NCBI GenBank assembly: GCA_944324805.1
Contig: CALUXS010000002.1
Span: forward strand, 62,001-126,000
Direction of reading: 5' to 3'
DNA length: 64,000 bases
Source: an uncultured Acholeplasmatales bacterium
GTDB taxonomy: Bacteria > Bacillota_I > Bacilli_A > Acholeplasmatales > Anaeroplasmataceae
Under the pieces are notes generated by a model. It ran no database searches, was not told where the DNA came from, and saw only the letters and a list, made by a program, of their open reading frames with translations. Position 1 is the first letter of the stretch. The number at the start of each line of letters is the position of its first letter. The position numbers and the translations under genes are program-made. This document shows positions 13,735-23,657 of this stretch, one piece after another.

Positions 13735-14472
13735 ATGAGCAATATAGTTATTGATATGAATAATATTCCTAAGCATATTGCTTTGATTCTTGATGGAAAT
13801 GGTAGATGGGCTAAAAAAAGGATGCTACCAAGAAATCTAGGACATAGAAAAGGAGCTTTTAATATTGCTGATATTGCTAAAGAGGCATCAGCTTTAGGTA
13901 TAAAGGTTATGAGTTGCTATTGCTTTTCGACAGAAAATTGGAATCGTCCAAAGCAAGAGGTAGATTATTTAATGCAAGTACCTATTAAGTACTTTAAACG
14001 CTATAAGGAAAAAATTGAAAATTCAGATATAAAAGTAATTTTTAGTGGTAGAAGAGATCGTGTACCAAGTAATCTTTTAACTACGATGGAAGAAATAGAA
14101 AAGATAACTAGCAATCACGAGGGATTAATTCTTAATTTATGTTTTGATTATGGCTCTCATGATGAGATTATAAATGCAGCAAAGAAACTAGCGATTGCTG
14201 TTAAAAATGGGGAAATTTCAGTAGATCAAATTGATGAAAAAATGTTTGAAAAAAATCTATATACTAAGGATTTGCCACCAGTTGATTTATTAATAAGAAC
14301 AAGTGGTGAAGAAAGAATTAGTAATTATTTACTTTGGCAAATTGCTTATGCTGAATTCTATTTTACCCCTGTTTTATGGCCTGACTTTGATGCAAAAGAG
14401 TTAGAAAAGGCTATTATTAGCTATCAAGGTAGAACAAGACGCTTTGGTGGTCTAAAGGAGGAAGAAAAATGA
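13735..14472 (+). CDS. uppS: isoprenyl transferase (undecaprenyl diphosphate synthase)
   Basis: The 245-residue cis-prenyltransferase adds isopentenyl units to farnesyl diphosphate to make the C55 lipid carrier of cell-wall synthesis. Seen: LDGNGRWAKKR with catalytic Asp20, LGHRKG, STENWNRP, and the C-terminal LIRTSGEERISNYLLWQ and FYFTPVLWPDF blocks. ATG 13735 is preferred since GAGGTGA lies 5 bases upstream and would overlap the GTG at 13726. First gene of the uppS-cdsA-dxr-rseP-galE unit, overlapping cdsA by 4 bases (ATGA). Confidence 0.96.
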   Translation: MSNIVIDMNNIPKHIALILDGNGRWAKKRMLPRNLGHRKGAFNIADIAKEASALGIKVMSCYCFSTENWNRPKQEVDYLMQVPIKYFKRYKEKIENSDIKVIFSGRRDRVPSNLLTTMEEIEKITSNHEGLILNLCFDYGSHDEIINAAKKLAIAVKNGEISVDQIDEKMFEKNLYTKDLPPVDLLIRTSGEERISNYLLWQIAYAEFYFTPVLWPDFDAKELEKAIISYQGRTRRFGGLKEEEK

Positions 14473-15416
14473 AACAAAGAACTATAACTGGGATTTTGAT
14501 TTTAGCTATTTTTTTGCCGTTAATCGTTGTTAGTTCACTTTTTCCTATCTTTCAATTTATGATGATAATTCTATGTGGAGTTGCATCATGGGAAATGATT
14601 AGAATGTATGAAACGGAGAAAAAATTTTCTCCTTATATGAAAGTTGTTATTATGTGCTGTTCAATAGTTTTATATTTAGCAGCACTTGTTGAATGGGATC
14701 CGAAGTCTATAGCTGGACAAGGATTAAGTATGTTCAATATTAATCTTGAATTTTTACCTACAACTATAATTGTTGTTTTAGTTCTTTTTGCTTGTACAGT
14801 TTTTTCGGAAAATTTCGATGGAACTGATGTAGGTAAGGCGGTTACTACAGTTTTATACACTGGTATTGGTTTTTCGTCTATTACTATTTTAAGATCAATT
14901 GGAACTAGATTTATTGTTTATTTGTTTATTATTACTGTATTAACAGATGTTTTTGCATATTTTACAGGTATGCTTCTTGGAAAACATAAAATGGCACCTA
15001 AAATTAGTCCTAAAAAGACGTGGGAAGGAGCATTTGGTGGAACTATTGTTGCTTCAATAATTGGTTGCTGCTTTTCTTTATTTTATGGTGTGCTCTTTGG
15101 TGATTTCTTTGGTCCTGCAAAAGAAACTTTATTAGATGGTATTATTAATATTGAAAAAATTGGTACAGTTGGAGTTGTTTTGATTTTAATTATTTTGACA
15201 ATCTTAACTTCAATTATTAGTCAAATTGGTGATTTAGTCGCATCAAGATTGAAAAGAACTTATGGTATAAAAGATTTTGGAAGCTGTTTTCCTGGTCATG
15301 GTGGTGTCTTAGATCGTCTTGATTCAGCTTTATTTGCTTCAATGTTTTTACTATCTATTATTAAAATATTAAATTACTTATTGCCTCTTGCCCAAGGCCC
15401 AAGCTTATTAGGATAA
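14469..15416 (+). CDS. cdsA: phosphatidate cytidylyltransferase
   Basis: The 315-residue polytopic membrane enzyme makes CDP-diacylglycerol from phosphatidic acid and CTP. The C-terminal family signature is visible as SQIGDLVASRLKR, then KDFGSCFPGHGGVLDRLDS; PKISPKKTWEGAFGG lies upstream. Eight or so hydrophobic helices. Overlaps uppS by 4 bases and dxr by 1 base, implying coupled translation. Slightly longer than the Bacillus protein (about 270), the extra length being in the N-terminal half. Confidence 0.95.
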   Translation: MKQRTITGILILAIFLPLIVVSSLFPIFQFMMIILCGVASWEMIRMYETEKKFSPYMKVVIMCCSIVLYLAALVEWDPKSIAGQGLSMFNINLEFLPTTIIVVLVLFACTVFSENFDGTDVGKAVTTVLYTGIGFSSITILRSIGTRFIVYLFIITVLTDVFAYFTGMLLGKHKMAPKISPKKTWEGAFGGTIVASIIGCCFSLFYGVLFGDFFGPAKETLLDGIINIEKIGTVGVVLILIILTILTSIISQIGDLVASRLKRTYGIKDFGSCFPGHGGVLDRLDSALFASMFLLSIIKILNYLLPLAQGPSLLG

Positions 15417-16555
15417 TGAAGGATTTATATATTCTTGGTGCTTGTGGGTCAATTGGTACACAAACATTAGATATTATTGCCAACTACCCTAATGAGTTTC
15501 GGGTAGTTGGTCTTTCTTTAGGAAGAGATTTAAAGCTAGGGCAAGAGCTTATTGATAAATTTCATCCTGAAATAGTTTGTGTTAGAGAAAAATCTCATAT
15601 TAACCAAATTAGGACTAATGCAAAGATTTGTTATGGCGATGCAGGATTAATCGAAATTGCTCAATATAAAAGTAGTAATGAAGAGGTTTTGGTAAATGCG
15701 CTAGTAGGAAGTTCAGGATTAAAGCCAACAATTGCCGCTATAAAGGCTAAAAAAAACATTGCTTTAGCCAATAAGGAAACTTTAGTTATGGCGGGAGAAA
15801 TAATAAATAAACTAGTAAAAGAAAATGATGTTTATTTACATCCGATTGATAGTGAGCATTCAGCTATTTGGCAATGTATAAGAGGAGAAGATAGGTCCGA
15901 TATTAAAAGACTTATAATAACTGCTTCAGGAGGTTCTTTTAGAGATAAGAAAAGAGAAGAATTAATTGATGTTACAAAAGAGGATGCATTAAAGCACCCG
16001 AATTGGAAAATGGGAGCTAAAATTACGATTGATAGCGCATCTATGATGAATAAAGGCTTTGAGGTTATTGAGGCACATTTTCTTTTTGATATACCTTATG
16101 ATAATATCTCTACAGTAATGCATCGTGAAAGTATAGTTCATTCTTTAGTTGAATTTAATGATACATCTATAAAAGCAAATCTAGGAACTCCTGATATGCG
16201 TATTCCAATTTTATATGCTTTGTCTTATCCTAGACATGTTAAAACCAAAAATTTAACTGATCTTATGCTTGAAGGGAAAACATTACACTTTGAAACTTTA
16301 AGTCAAGAGAGATTCCCTCTTTTAGCATATGCATATGAAGCAGGTAAAAAGGGCGGATTTTATCCTGTTGCGTTAAATGCTGCAAATGAAGCCGCGGTTT
16401 ATTTATTTTTACAAGACAAAATAAAGTTCTTAGATATTGAGAAAATAGTTTATGAATATATTAACAAAGATTATTCTAATATTGATTACAATATAGATGA
16501 AATAATAGAATTAGATAAAAAGATTCAAACGGAAATAAAAAGGAGATTTGTATAA
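15416..16555 (+). CDS. dxr: 1-deoxy-D-xylulose 5-phosphate reductoisomerase
   Basis: The 379-residue enzyme converts DXP to MEP with NADPH and a divalent metal, the second step of the non-mevalonate isoprenoid pathway. Seen: NADPH site LGACGSIGTQTLDII, ALANKETLVMAGE, metal/substrate residues in PIDSEHSAIWQC and TIDSASMMNKGFEVIEA, and MHRESIVHSLVE. Starts on the cdsA stop (TAATG). It supplies precursors for the neighbouring uppS reaction. Confidence 0.97.
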   Translation: MKDLYILGACGSIGTQTLDIIANYPNEFRVVGLSLGRDLKLGQELIDKFHPEIVCVREKSHINQIRTNAKICYGDAGLIEIAQYKSSNEEVLVNALVGSSGLKPTIAAIKAKKNIALANKETLVMAGEIINKLVKENDVYLHPIDSEHSAIWQCIRGEDRSDIKRLIITASGGSFRDKKREELIDVTKEDALKHPNWKMGAKITIDSASMMNKGFEVIEAHFLFDIPYDNISTVMHRESIVHSLVEFNDTSIKANLGTPDMRIPILYALSYPRHVKTKNLTDLMLEGKTLHFETLSQERFPLLAYAYEAGKKGGFYPVALNAANEAAVYLFLQDKIKFLDIEKIVYEYINKDYSNIDYNIDEIIELDKKIQTEIKRRFV

Positions 16556-16556
16556 A

Positions 16557-18269
16557 ATGTTTTTGGCACTTACAGGATTTTGGTTGATTGTTGTATCTTT
16601 AATCGCCTTTATAATCATTTTGGGTCTAATTATAGTTTTGCATGAATTTGGTCATTTTTTGGTTGCTAGAAAGTCAGGTATTACATGTCATGAATTTTCT
16701 ATAGGTATGGGACCTGCAATTTATAAACATCAATTTACTAATACATTATTTTGCATTAGAGCTATTCCGATTGGTGGTTATGTTTCTATGGCTGGAGAAG
16801 AAATGACAGAAGAAACCATTAAGAAGGATATGAAAATTGGTCTAATACTTGATGGTGATTTAGTTACAAAAATTAATCTTGATTATAATATGCATGCTGA
16901 TATTAAGGGTGAAGTTGTTGATCGTGATTTACATGATAAAGATGGCAACGGAATGTATATTACAATTAAAGATGACTCAACAGGAGAGGTAAAAACATTT
17001 CAAGTAAAGGAAAAGGCTCTTTATGTTTTAGATGGTAAAAATACTCTTCAGGTTACTCCATATAAAGAATGTTTCGATTCAAAATCACTTGGTAAAAGAT
17101 TTTTAACTTTGTTTGCTGGGCCATTTATGAATTTTGTACTAGCAATTGTTATCTATTTTATTTATTTTTGCTGTGTTGGTGTTCCTAATTATAATAGTAA
17201 TATAATTGGCGATGTTGGCTATGGTTATGCTGGATATAACTATTTAGTAAGTGGTGATGAAATCGTTAGTGTCAATGGCGTTAATGTTTCTAGTTGGGAA
17301 GAGTTTGAGATTGAACTAGATAAATATAATGCTAGTTTTCCTACAAGTGTAAAAATAGGCTATATGCATGATGGAGTTTTAGTTGAAGAAAATATAGAAT
17401 ATTCAATTATTATAAATTCTCTTGGTCTTAGTAATTTACAAAATGAAGAATATAAATATCCGGAAGGCTTAAATTCTGGTGCTATTGTTGGTAATGTTAG
17501 TTTAAGATATCGTGATGATAAAAATAAGGGTGAATATCCTTTATCCAGTGGTGATGTTATTACTAAAATGCGAGTTGACAAATATATCTCTAGCGGATAT
17601 ACTACAAGAGGAGAAGAAATTACGATTAATAGTTGGCAAGACATTGTTGATAATTTAAAAGATGTTGATATTGCTGACGTTTATTTTGAGTATTATTCGC
17701 TAGAAAAGGCGAAGACAAACGATGATCCATATGTAAAGCTAGAAGACAGTGCACCTTTGCAAACATGGGGAGATGAAACACTTAACAATCAAAGAATTGA
17801 AAAAATTTCTTTGAAATTAGGAATTTCACCAACTTATCACTTTTCATTAGGTGGAGTATTAGCTTCTACATTTAAAGGCTTTTGGAGTGATTTCACTTTA
17901 ATCTTTAGGACATTAAAGCTATTAATAGCTCCAAGTGGAATTAGACAAGTTGGGGTTTCAGATTTATCAAGCGTTGTTGGTATTTTTGATATGATTACAA
18001 CGATGGTAAAAAATGGCTTTTTACCTTTGTTAGCTTTTGCCGCTATGCTTTCAGTTAATATTGGTATTGTGAACTTATTGCCAATTCCTGCTCTTGATGG
18101 TGGAAGAATTGTTTTCTTAGGTTATGAACTTGTGACTAGAAGAAAACCAAATAAACGTTTTGAAGTTATTTTAAACAATGTATTCTTTATTCTTTTAATG
18201 ATTCTTTTCGTATATGTAACCATGAATGACATTAGTCGTTTAGGTTTCATTATAAATAAAATAATATAA
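16557..18269 (+). CDS. rseP: site-2 intramembrane zinc metalloprotease RseP/RasP
   Basis: The 570-residue protease has HEFGH at residues 29-33 in the first membrane helix, a second core helix after GPFMNF (about residue 190), and NLLPIPALDGGR (about 504-516) with the third metal ligand. The central extracytoplasmic part (about 210-420) holds a PDZ-type domain and is longer than in Bacillus RasP (about 420 residues in total); an additional insertion lies at about 75-170. RasP cleaves anti-sigma factors, signal peptides and FtsL. ATG 16557 with AGGAG 11 bases upstream is preferred over TTG 16548. Confidence 0.93.
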   Translation: MFLALTGFWLIVVSLIAFIIILGLIIVLHEFGHFLVARKSGITCHEFSIGMGPAIYKHQFTNTLFCIRAIPIGGYVSMAGEEMTEETIKKDMKIGLILDGDLVTKINLDYNMHADIKGEVVDRDLHDKDGNGMYITIKDDSTGEVKTFQVKEKALYVLDGKNTLQVTPYKECFDSKSLGKRFLTLFAGPFMNFVLAIVIYFIYFCCVGVPNYNSNIIGDVGYGYAGYNYLVSGDEIVSVNGVNVSSWEEFEIELDKYNASFPTSVKIGYMHDGVLVEENIEYSIIINSLGLSNLQNEEYKYPEGLNSGAIVGNVSLRYRDDKNKGEYPLSSGDVITKMRVDKYISSGYTTRGEEITINSWQDIVDNLKDVDIADVYFEYYSLEKAKTNDDPYVKLEDSAPLQTWGDETLNNQRIEKISLKLGISPTYHFSLGGVLASTFKGFWSDFTLIFRTLKLLIAPSGIRQVGVSDLSSVVGIFDMITTMVKNGFLPLLAFAAMLSVNIGIVNLLPIPALDGGRIVFLGYELVTRRKPNKRFEVILNNVFFILLMILFVYVTMNDISRLGFIINKII

Positions 18270-18281
18270 GGGGTTAAAGAA

Positions 18282-19298
18282 ATGAAAAAAGTTTTAGTAA
18301 CAGGTGGAGCTGGATATATTGGCTCTCATACTGTAGTAGCATTGGTTGAAGCTGGATATGAGCCGATTATTGTGGACAATTTTTATAACGCGAGTCCAAA
18401 GGTAATTGACAGACTAGAGCTTATTACAAAGAAAAAAATTAAATGCTACAACGTAGATTGCTGTGATGCTTCAAAACTAGATGAAGTATTTAAAGAGGTT
18501 AAGCCACATGCAGTTATTCATTTTGCGGGCTATAAGGCAGTAGGTGAAAGTGTAAGCAAGCCTTTGATGTATTATGATAATAATTTGACATCACTTTTAA
18601 AAGTTTTAGAGTGTATGGTTAAATATGAAGTAAAGAATTTAGTTTTCTCATCTTCAGCAACTGTTTATGGTGATCCAAAGAGTGTCCCTATTTATGAAGA
18701 TTTTCCTTTACACGTAACTAATCCATATGGTAGAACAAAGCTTATGATTGAGGAAATCTTAACTGATTTTGCTAAAGTAAATCCTGATTTTAGAATTGCA
18801 TTATTGCGTTATTTTAATCCAATCGGTGCCCATGAAAGTCATTTAATAGGTGAAGATCCAAATGGTATTCCTAATAATTTAGTTCCATACATTACTCAAG
18901 TATGTATTGGTAAACTTGCTAAATTACGTGTATTTGGTAATGATTATAAAACACACGATGGAACCGGTGTTCGTGATTATATTCATGTTTGCGATTTAGC
19001 ATTAGGTCACGTGTTAACTTTAAAACGTCTTGATGAGGTAACAGATTCTCTATATATTTATAATCTTGGTACTGGTAAAGGAAGCAGTGTGTTAGATGTT
19101 TTACATACAATGGAAAAGGTTGTAGGTCATCCAATTGCCCACGAAATTGTTGCACGTCGTCCTGGTGATATTGATGCATGCTATGCATCACCTGAAAAGG
19201 CCTTTAAAGAACTAGGTTTTAAAGCAAAATATGATTTATATGATATGTGCAAAAGTGCTTGGGAGTTCCAAGAAAATAATCCTGATGGAATAAAATAA
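18282..19298 (+). CDS. galE: UDP-glucose 4-epimerase
   Basis: The 338-residue short-chain dehydrogenase-type enzyme interconverts UDP-glucose and UDP-galactose. Seen: NAD site VTGGAGYIGSHT at the start, DNFYNASP, FSSSATVYGDP, catalytic Tyr/Lys in NPYGRTKLMIEE, and the GARESH-like GAHESHLIGEDPNGIPNNL block typical of GalE. It follows rseP by 12 bases, so it is likely in the same transcript. Provides UDP-galactose for envelope glycans. Confidence 0.96.
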   Translation: MKKVLVTGGAGYIGSHTVVALVEAGYEPIIVDNFYNASPKVIDRLELITKKKIKCYNVDCCDASKLDEVFKEVKPHAVIHFAGYKAVGESVSKPLMYYDNNLTSLLKVLECMVKYEVKNLVFSSSATVYGDPKSVPIYEDFPLHVTNPYGRTKLMIEEILTDFAKVNPDFRIALLRYFNPIGAHESHLIGEDPNGIPNNLVPYITQVCIGKLAKLRVFGNDYKTHDGTGVRDYIHVCDLALGHVLTLKRLDEVTDSLYIYNLGTGKGSSVLDVLHTMEKVVGHPIAHEIVARRPGDIDACYASPEKAFKELGFKAKYDLYDMCKSAWEFQENNPDGIK

Positions 19299-19307
19299 TT
19301 AATTTTT

Positions 19308-19335
19308 ACATCCTACTAGTGTAGGATGTTTTTTT
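19308..19335 (+). terminator. terminator after galE
   Basis: ACATCCTAC pairs with GTAGGATGT around TAGT, followed by TTTTTT. Confidence 0.9.
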
Positions 19336-19368
19336 ATTTTCATTGCTTACATTAAGTTTTTAATTTCC

Positions 19369-19397
19369 TTGTTTTTTAATAGTAAAAGCGTTATAAT
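19369..19397 (+). promoter_or_regulatory. promoter for pgi
   Basis: TTGTTT, 17-base spacer, TATAAT, 22 bases before the GTG start. Confidence 0.6.
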
Positions 19398-19419
19398 TGT
19401 AATAAAGGAGGCAGATATT

Positions 19420-20751
19420 GTGAGTGTTATTAGTTTAGATATTTCCTTAACAAAATCTTTTTATACTGAAAAAGAATATGAAGAAATGGCTAAGGAAGTT
19501 TTAGAAGCTCAAAGTGTTTTGGAGAGTAGAAAGGGAGCAGGCAATGATTTTTTAGGTTGGTTAGATTTACCAATGGCCTATGATCATAGAGAAGTTTGTC
19601 GTATTAAACAAGCAGCAGGGAGAATTCAAGAAAATTCTGATGTATTGTTAGCGGTTGGAATTGGGGGATCTTATTTAGGTGCTAGAAGTGCTATTGAAAT
19701 GTTCAAACCATATTTTGGACATAAGGGATGTGAGGTTATTTTCGTAGGTAATCATATTAGCGGAAGCTATATGAACGAACTATTAGAATACCTTAATGGA
19801 AAAGATTACTCAATAAATGTAATTTCTAAATCAGGTACAACTACAGAGCCTGCAATTGCTTTTAGAATTTTACAACAAGCATTAATTGATAAATATGGTA
19901 AAGAAGAGGCTAAACGTCGTATTTATGCAACTACAGATAAAGCAAGAGGTGCATTAAAGACATTAGCTGATGCAGAAGGATATGAAACATTTGTTGTTCC
20001 TGATGACGTTGGTGGAAGATTTAGTGTATTAACTCCTGTTGGTTTACTTCCAATTGCAGCATCAGGCGTAGACATTGATGCAATGCTTCAAGGTGCTAAA
20101 GACGCTTATTTAGAAATTGGTGGAGCACATACAGTTGAAAGTAATATTGCATTGCAATATGCATTAGTTAGAAATTTATTATATCGTAAAGGTAAGAAAA
20201 TTGAATTATTAGTTAATTACGAGCCACGCTTAGCATACTTTAGTGAGTGGTGGAAACAATTATTTGGAGAGTCTGAAGGTAAAGATAAAAAAGGAATTTA
20301 TGTAGCTTCAGCAAGCTTTACTACAGATTTACATTCATTAGGACAAATGATTCAAGACGGTGAACGTACTTTATTTGAGACAGTTGTTGCTGTTGATAAG
20401 GCTCCTAGCGATGTAAAAATTTTAGAAGATAAAGCAAATCTAGATGGTCTTAATTTCTTAGCTGGTAAAACAATGAATGAAGTTAATAAAGTTGCTATGC
20501 AAGGAACTATGATAGCACACGTTGATGGTGGAGTTCCTAATATGAAACTTACCTTAGATGAGTTAACTCCAAGAACTTACGGTTATTTAGTATATTTCTT
20601 TGAATATGCATGTGGTATTAGTGCATATACCTTAGGTGTAAATCCATTTAATCAACCTGGTGTTGAAGCATACAAAAAGAATATGTTTGCTCTTTTAGGT
20701 AAACCAGGATATGAACAGTTGCGTGAAGAATTACTAAAAAAGCTTAAATAA
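19420..20751 (+). CDS. pgi: glucose-6-phosphate isomerase
   Basis: The 443-residue glycolytic enzyme interconverts glucose-6-phosphate and fructose-6-phosphate. Two SIS folds with [17 protein letters not shown] and [17 protein letters not shown]; the family signatures [18 protein letters not shown] and [10 protein letters not shown] are clear. Length matches the Bacillus-type enzyme (450). GTG 19420 is chosen because AAGGAGG is 9 bases upstream and the open frame further upstream overlaps the promoter. Transcribed alone between its own promoter and terminator. Confidence 0.97.
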   Translation: MSVISLDISLTKSFYTEKEYEEMAKEVLEAQSVLESRKGAGNDFLGWLDLPMAYDHREVCRIKQAAGRIQENSDVLLAVGIGGSYLGARSAIEMFKPYFGHKGCEVIFVGNHISGSYMNELLEYLNGKDYSINVISKSGTTTEPAIAFRILQQALIDKYGKEEAKRRIYATTDKARGALKTLADAEGYETFVVPDDVGGRFSVLTPVGLLPIAASGVDIDAMLQGAKDAYLEIGGAHTVESNIALQYALVRNLLYRKGKKIELLVNYEPRLAYFSEWWKQLFGESEGKDKKGIYVASASFTTDLHSLGQMIQDGERTLFETVVAVDKAPSDVKILEDKANLDGLNFLAGKTMNEVNKVAMQGTMIAHVDGGVPNMKLTLDELTPRTYGYLVYFFEYACGISAYTLGVNPFNQPGVEAYKKNMFALLGKPGYEQLREELLKKLK

Positions 20752-20764
20752 TTAAGTAATTTTT

Positions 20765-20804
20765 AAACCCATGATTGAAAAAAATCGTGGGTTTTATTTT
20801 TTTT
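20765..20804 (+). terminator. terminator after pgi
   Basis: AAACCCATGATT pairs with AATCGTGGGTTT (one wobble) and is followed by a T-rich run. Confidence 0.85.
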
Positions 20805-20953
20805 AAATTTGTTTTTTCGCATGAATATAATTCACAAAAAAATATGAAAACGGCATATAAATTCTTTCATTTTAACACTTGCTAGACAAAAAAAAGTTTA
20901 CTAAAAAGTCAATAGTTTTAGTGAAAATTTTGTTGGGAAAATTTTGGGCGATT

Positions 20954-20985
20954 TAGTTGAAATGTCAACTATTTAGTGGTATCAT
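20954..20985 (+). promoter_or_regulatory. nrdD promoter region with inverted repeat
   Basis: TAGTTGA and TCAACTA form an inverted repeat (20954-20971, 4-base centre) that covers the -35 TTGAAA (20958) of a candidate promoter; after a 16-base spacer comes the extended -10 TGG-TATCAT (20980-20985). A related element GTCAA...TTTTAGTG occurs further upstream near 20911. I do not see the usual NrdR box. Operator function is inference. Confidence 0.4.
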
Positions 20986-21019
20986 TCAAGCATTATAAAA
21001 CGTTAGATAGGGTGAGATT

Positions 21020-23152
21020 ATGAATTTAAGTAGTGTTGAGATTGTAAAAAAAGATGGTACATTAGAATATTTTAAAGCTGAAAAAATTAAGGTTGCAGTA
21101 AAAAAATCTGCTAGCCGTGTTTTAGTAAAATTTACAGAAGATGATCTTGCTAGAATAATCGATTATGTCGTTAAACAAATAGAAGAAAACAACCTAACAA
21201 AAATAAATATTTTAGATATGCATAACATTGTTGAAGGAGCATTAGAGGAGACTTTCCCTCAAGTAGCAAAGAGTTATCGTGATTATAGAAATTATAAGCA
21301 GGATTTCGTACATATGTTAGATGAGGTATATAGTAAAAGCCAAAGTATTATGTATATTGGTGATAAAGAAAATAGTAATACCGATAGTGCGCTTGTTTCT
21401 ACTAAAAGAAGTTTAATTTATAATCAATTAAACAAAGAGTTATACAAAAAGTTTTTCTTAAATGTTGAAGAATTACAAGCTATTAATGATGGTTATATTT
21501 ATATACATGATATGTCAGCACGCCGCGATACTATGAATTGTTGTTTGTTTGATGTTGAGCACGTTTTAAAAGGTGGCTTTGAGATGGGTAATATTTGGTA
21601 TAATGAACCAAAAACTCTTGATGTTGCTTTTGACGTAATAGGAGACTTAGTATTATCAACAGCAGCTCAACAATATGGTGGTTTTACAGTTCCTGAGATT
21701 GATAAAATTTTAGATGGATATGCAGAAAAATCATATATTAAATACTACACTAAATATATAAGCTTAGGAATTAAAGATGAAAAAGCAAAAGAATGTGCTT
21801 TAGAAGATGTTAGAAATGATTTTAGACAAGGTTGGCAAGGTCTTGAATATAAGTTTAATACAATAGGTTCTAGTCGTGGTGATTATCCATTTATTACTAT
21901 TACTTTAGGACTTGGTACAACGCGTTTTGCTAAAATGGCTACTATTGAATGTCTTAAAGTAAGAAGAGGCGGTCAAGGAAAGAAAGGTCGTAAACGTCCT
22001 GTTTTATTCCCTAAAATTGTATTCTTATATGATGAAAACCTTCATAGTGAAGGTAAAGTAAATGAAGATGTATTTAACGAGGGTGTATTGTGCTCTTCAA
22101 AAACTATGTATCCTGATTGGTTAAGCTTGACTGGTGAAGGATACGTTGCTGAAATGTATAAGAAATATGGTAAGGTTGTTTCACCAATGGGTTGTAGAGC
22201 ATTCTTATCGCCTTGGTACGAACGTGGAGGCATGGAGCCTGCGGATGAAAATGATAAACCAGTATTTGTTGGTCGTTTTAACATTGGAGCTATTAGTTTA
22301 CATTTGCCTATGATATTAGCTAAGGCACGTAAGGAAAGTAAGGATTTTTATGAGGTTTTAGACTACTATTTAGGTTTGATTAGAGGTCTTCATATTAGAA
22401 CATATAATTATTTAGGTGAAATGAAAGCTTCTACTAATCCTTTAGGATATTGTCAAGGTGGTTTTTATGGTGGACATTTAGCTCCTAATGATAAAATTAA
22501 ACCTATTTTAAAGGCAATGACAGCTTCATTTGGTTATACAGCTTTAAATGAGTTACAAGAATTATATAATGGAAAGTCTTTAGTAGAGGATGGAAATTTT
22601 GCTATTGAGGTTCTTGAGCATATTAACAATAAGATAAATGAATATAAGAAGGAAGATCATATTTTATATGCTATATATGGTACACCTGCAGAAAGCTTAT
22701 GTGGCTTACAAATAACTCAATTTAGAAAAAAATATGGTATAATCGAAGATGTTTCTGATCGTCCTTATGTTTCAAATTCATTTCATTGCCATGTAACTGA
22801 AAATATTACACCTATTCAAAAACAAGATTTAGAAAGACGTTTTTGGAATTTATCTAACGGTGGAAAAATTCAGTACGTAAAATATCCAATTGACTATAAT
22901 ATTGGTGCGATTAAAACATTAATTAGAAGAGCTATGAAATATGGCTTTTATGAGGGAGTAAATTTATCATTAGCATATTGTGAGGATTGTGGCCATCAGG
23001 AATTAAATATGGATGTATGTCCAAAGTGTGGCTCAACAAATTTAACAAAAATTGAAAGAATGAATGGTTATTTGTCATACTCACGAGTTGCTGGTGATAC
23101 TAGATTAAATGAAGCTAAAATGGCAGAAATAAAAGAGAGGAAGAGTATGTAG
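21020..23152 (+). CDS. nrdD: anaerobic (class III) ribonucleoside-triphosphate reductase
   Basis: The 710-residue glycyl-radical enzyme reduces NTPs to dNTPs without oxygen. An N-terminal ATP-cone (about 1-95, VEIVKKDGTLEYFKAEKI) gives allosteric control; the catalytic barrel follows; a zinc site is formed by C654/C657 and C667/C670; the radical glycine lies in RMNGYLS at Gly683. Length fits NrdD. SD GGGTGAG is close to the ATG. It begins the nrdD-nrdG-dut unit; the activase NrdG starts one base after its stop. Indicates growth without oxygen. Confidence 0.97.
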   Translation: MNLSSVEIVKKDGTLEYFKAEKIKVAVKKSASRVLVKFTEDDLARIIDYVVKQIEENNLTKINILDMHNIVEGALEETFPQVAKSYRDYRNYKQDFVHMLDEVYSKSQSIMYIGDKENSNTDSALVSTKRSLIYNQLNKELYKKFFLNVEELQAINDGYIYIHDMSARRDTMNCCLFDVEHVLKGGFEMGNIWYNEPKTLDVAFDVIGDLVLSTAAQQYGGFTVPEIDKILDGYAEKSYIKYYTKYISLGIKDEKAKECALEDVRNDFRQGWQGLEYKFNTIGSSRGDYPFITITLGLGTTRFAKMATIECLKVRRGGQGKKGRKRPVLFPKIVFLYDENLHSEGKVNEDVFNEGVLCSSKTMYPDWLSLTGEGYVAEMYKKYGKVVSPMGCRAFLSPWYERGGMEPADENDKPVFVGRFNIGAISLHLPMILAKARKESKDFYEVLDYYLGLIRGLHIRTYNYLGEMKASTNPLGYCQGGFYGGHLAPNDKIKPILKAMTASFGYTALNELQELYNGKSLVEDGNFAIEVLEHINNKINEYKKEDHILYAIYGTPAESLCGLQITQFRKKYGIIEDVSDRPYVSNSFHCHVTENITPIQKQDLERRFWNLSNGGKIQYVKYPIDYNIGAIKTLIRRAMKYGFYEGVNLSLAYCEDCGHQELNMDVCPKCGSTNLTKIERMNGYLSYSRVAGDTRLNEAKMAEIKERKSM

Positions 23153-23153
23153 T

Positions 23154-23657
23154 ATGCGTTATCATAATATAACTAAAGATGATATGCTAAACGGTTATGG
23201 TATGCGTGTTGTTCTTTGGGTTGCTGGATGTAATCATCATTGCCCAGGCTGCCATAATCCTATTACGCATGACATCAATGGTGGTATTTTATTTGATGAG
23301 AGTGCAAAAGAAGAACTTTTTAGAGAACTTGAAAAGGATTATATTGATGGAATTACCTTTAGTGGTGGTGATCCCCTTCATCCATTAAATCAAGATGAAA
23401 TTGGAGTTTTGATTGCTGAAATAAATGCTAAGTTTCCTACTAAAACTAAATGGTTATATACAGGATATAAATTTGAAGATATTTCTTCTTTATCATTTAT
23501 ACCTTTACTTGATGTAATATGTGATGGACGTTTTGAGAAGGACAAGTTTGATCCTCAGCTTCATTGGGTTGGTAGTAGTAATCAAAGAGTTATTGATGTG
23601 AAAAAAACTATAGCAGAAAGAAGAATAATTTTATTTGAAGATGAGGCGATTGACTAA
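23154..23657 (+). CDS. nrdG: anaerobic ribonucleotide reductase activating protein (radical SAM)
   Basis: The 167-residue radical-SAM enzyme installs the glycyl radical on NrdD. Its [4Fe-4S] cluster ligands are C26, C30 and C33 in GCNHHCPGCHNP (the CxxxCxxC motif), followed by the glycine-rich FSGGDPLHP SAM-binding strand. Length and motif order are typical of NrdG. It starts one base after nrdD and its stop overlaps the dut start (TAATG). Confidence 0.96.
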   Translation: MRYHNITKDDMLNGYGMRVVLWVAGCNHHCPGCHNPITHDINGGILFDESAKEELFRELEKDYIDGITFSGGDPLHPLNQDEIGVLIAEINAKFPTKTKWLYTGYKFEDISSLSFIPLLDVICDGRFEKDKFDPQLHWVGSSNQRVIDVKKTIAERRIILFEDEAID

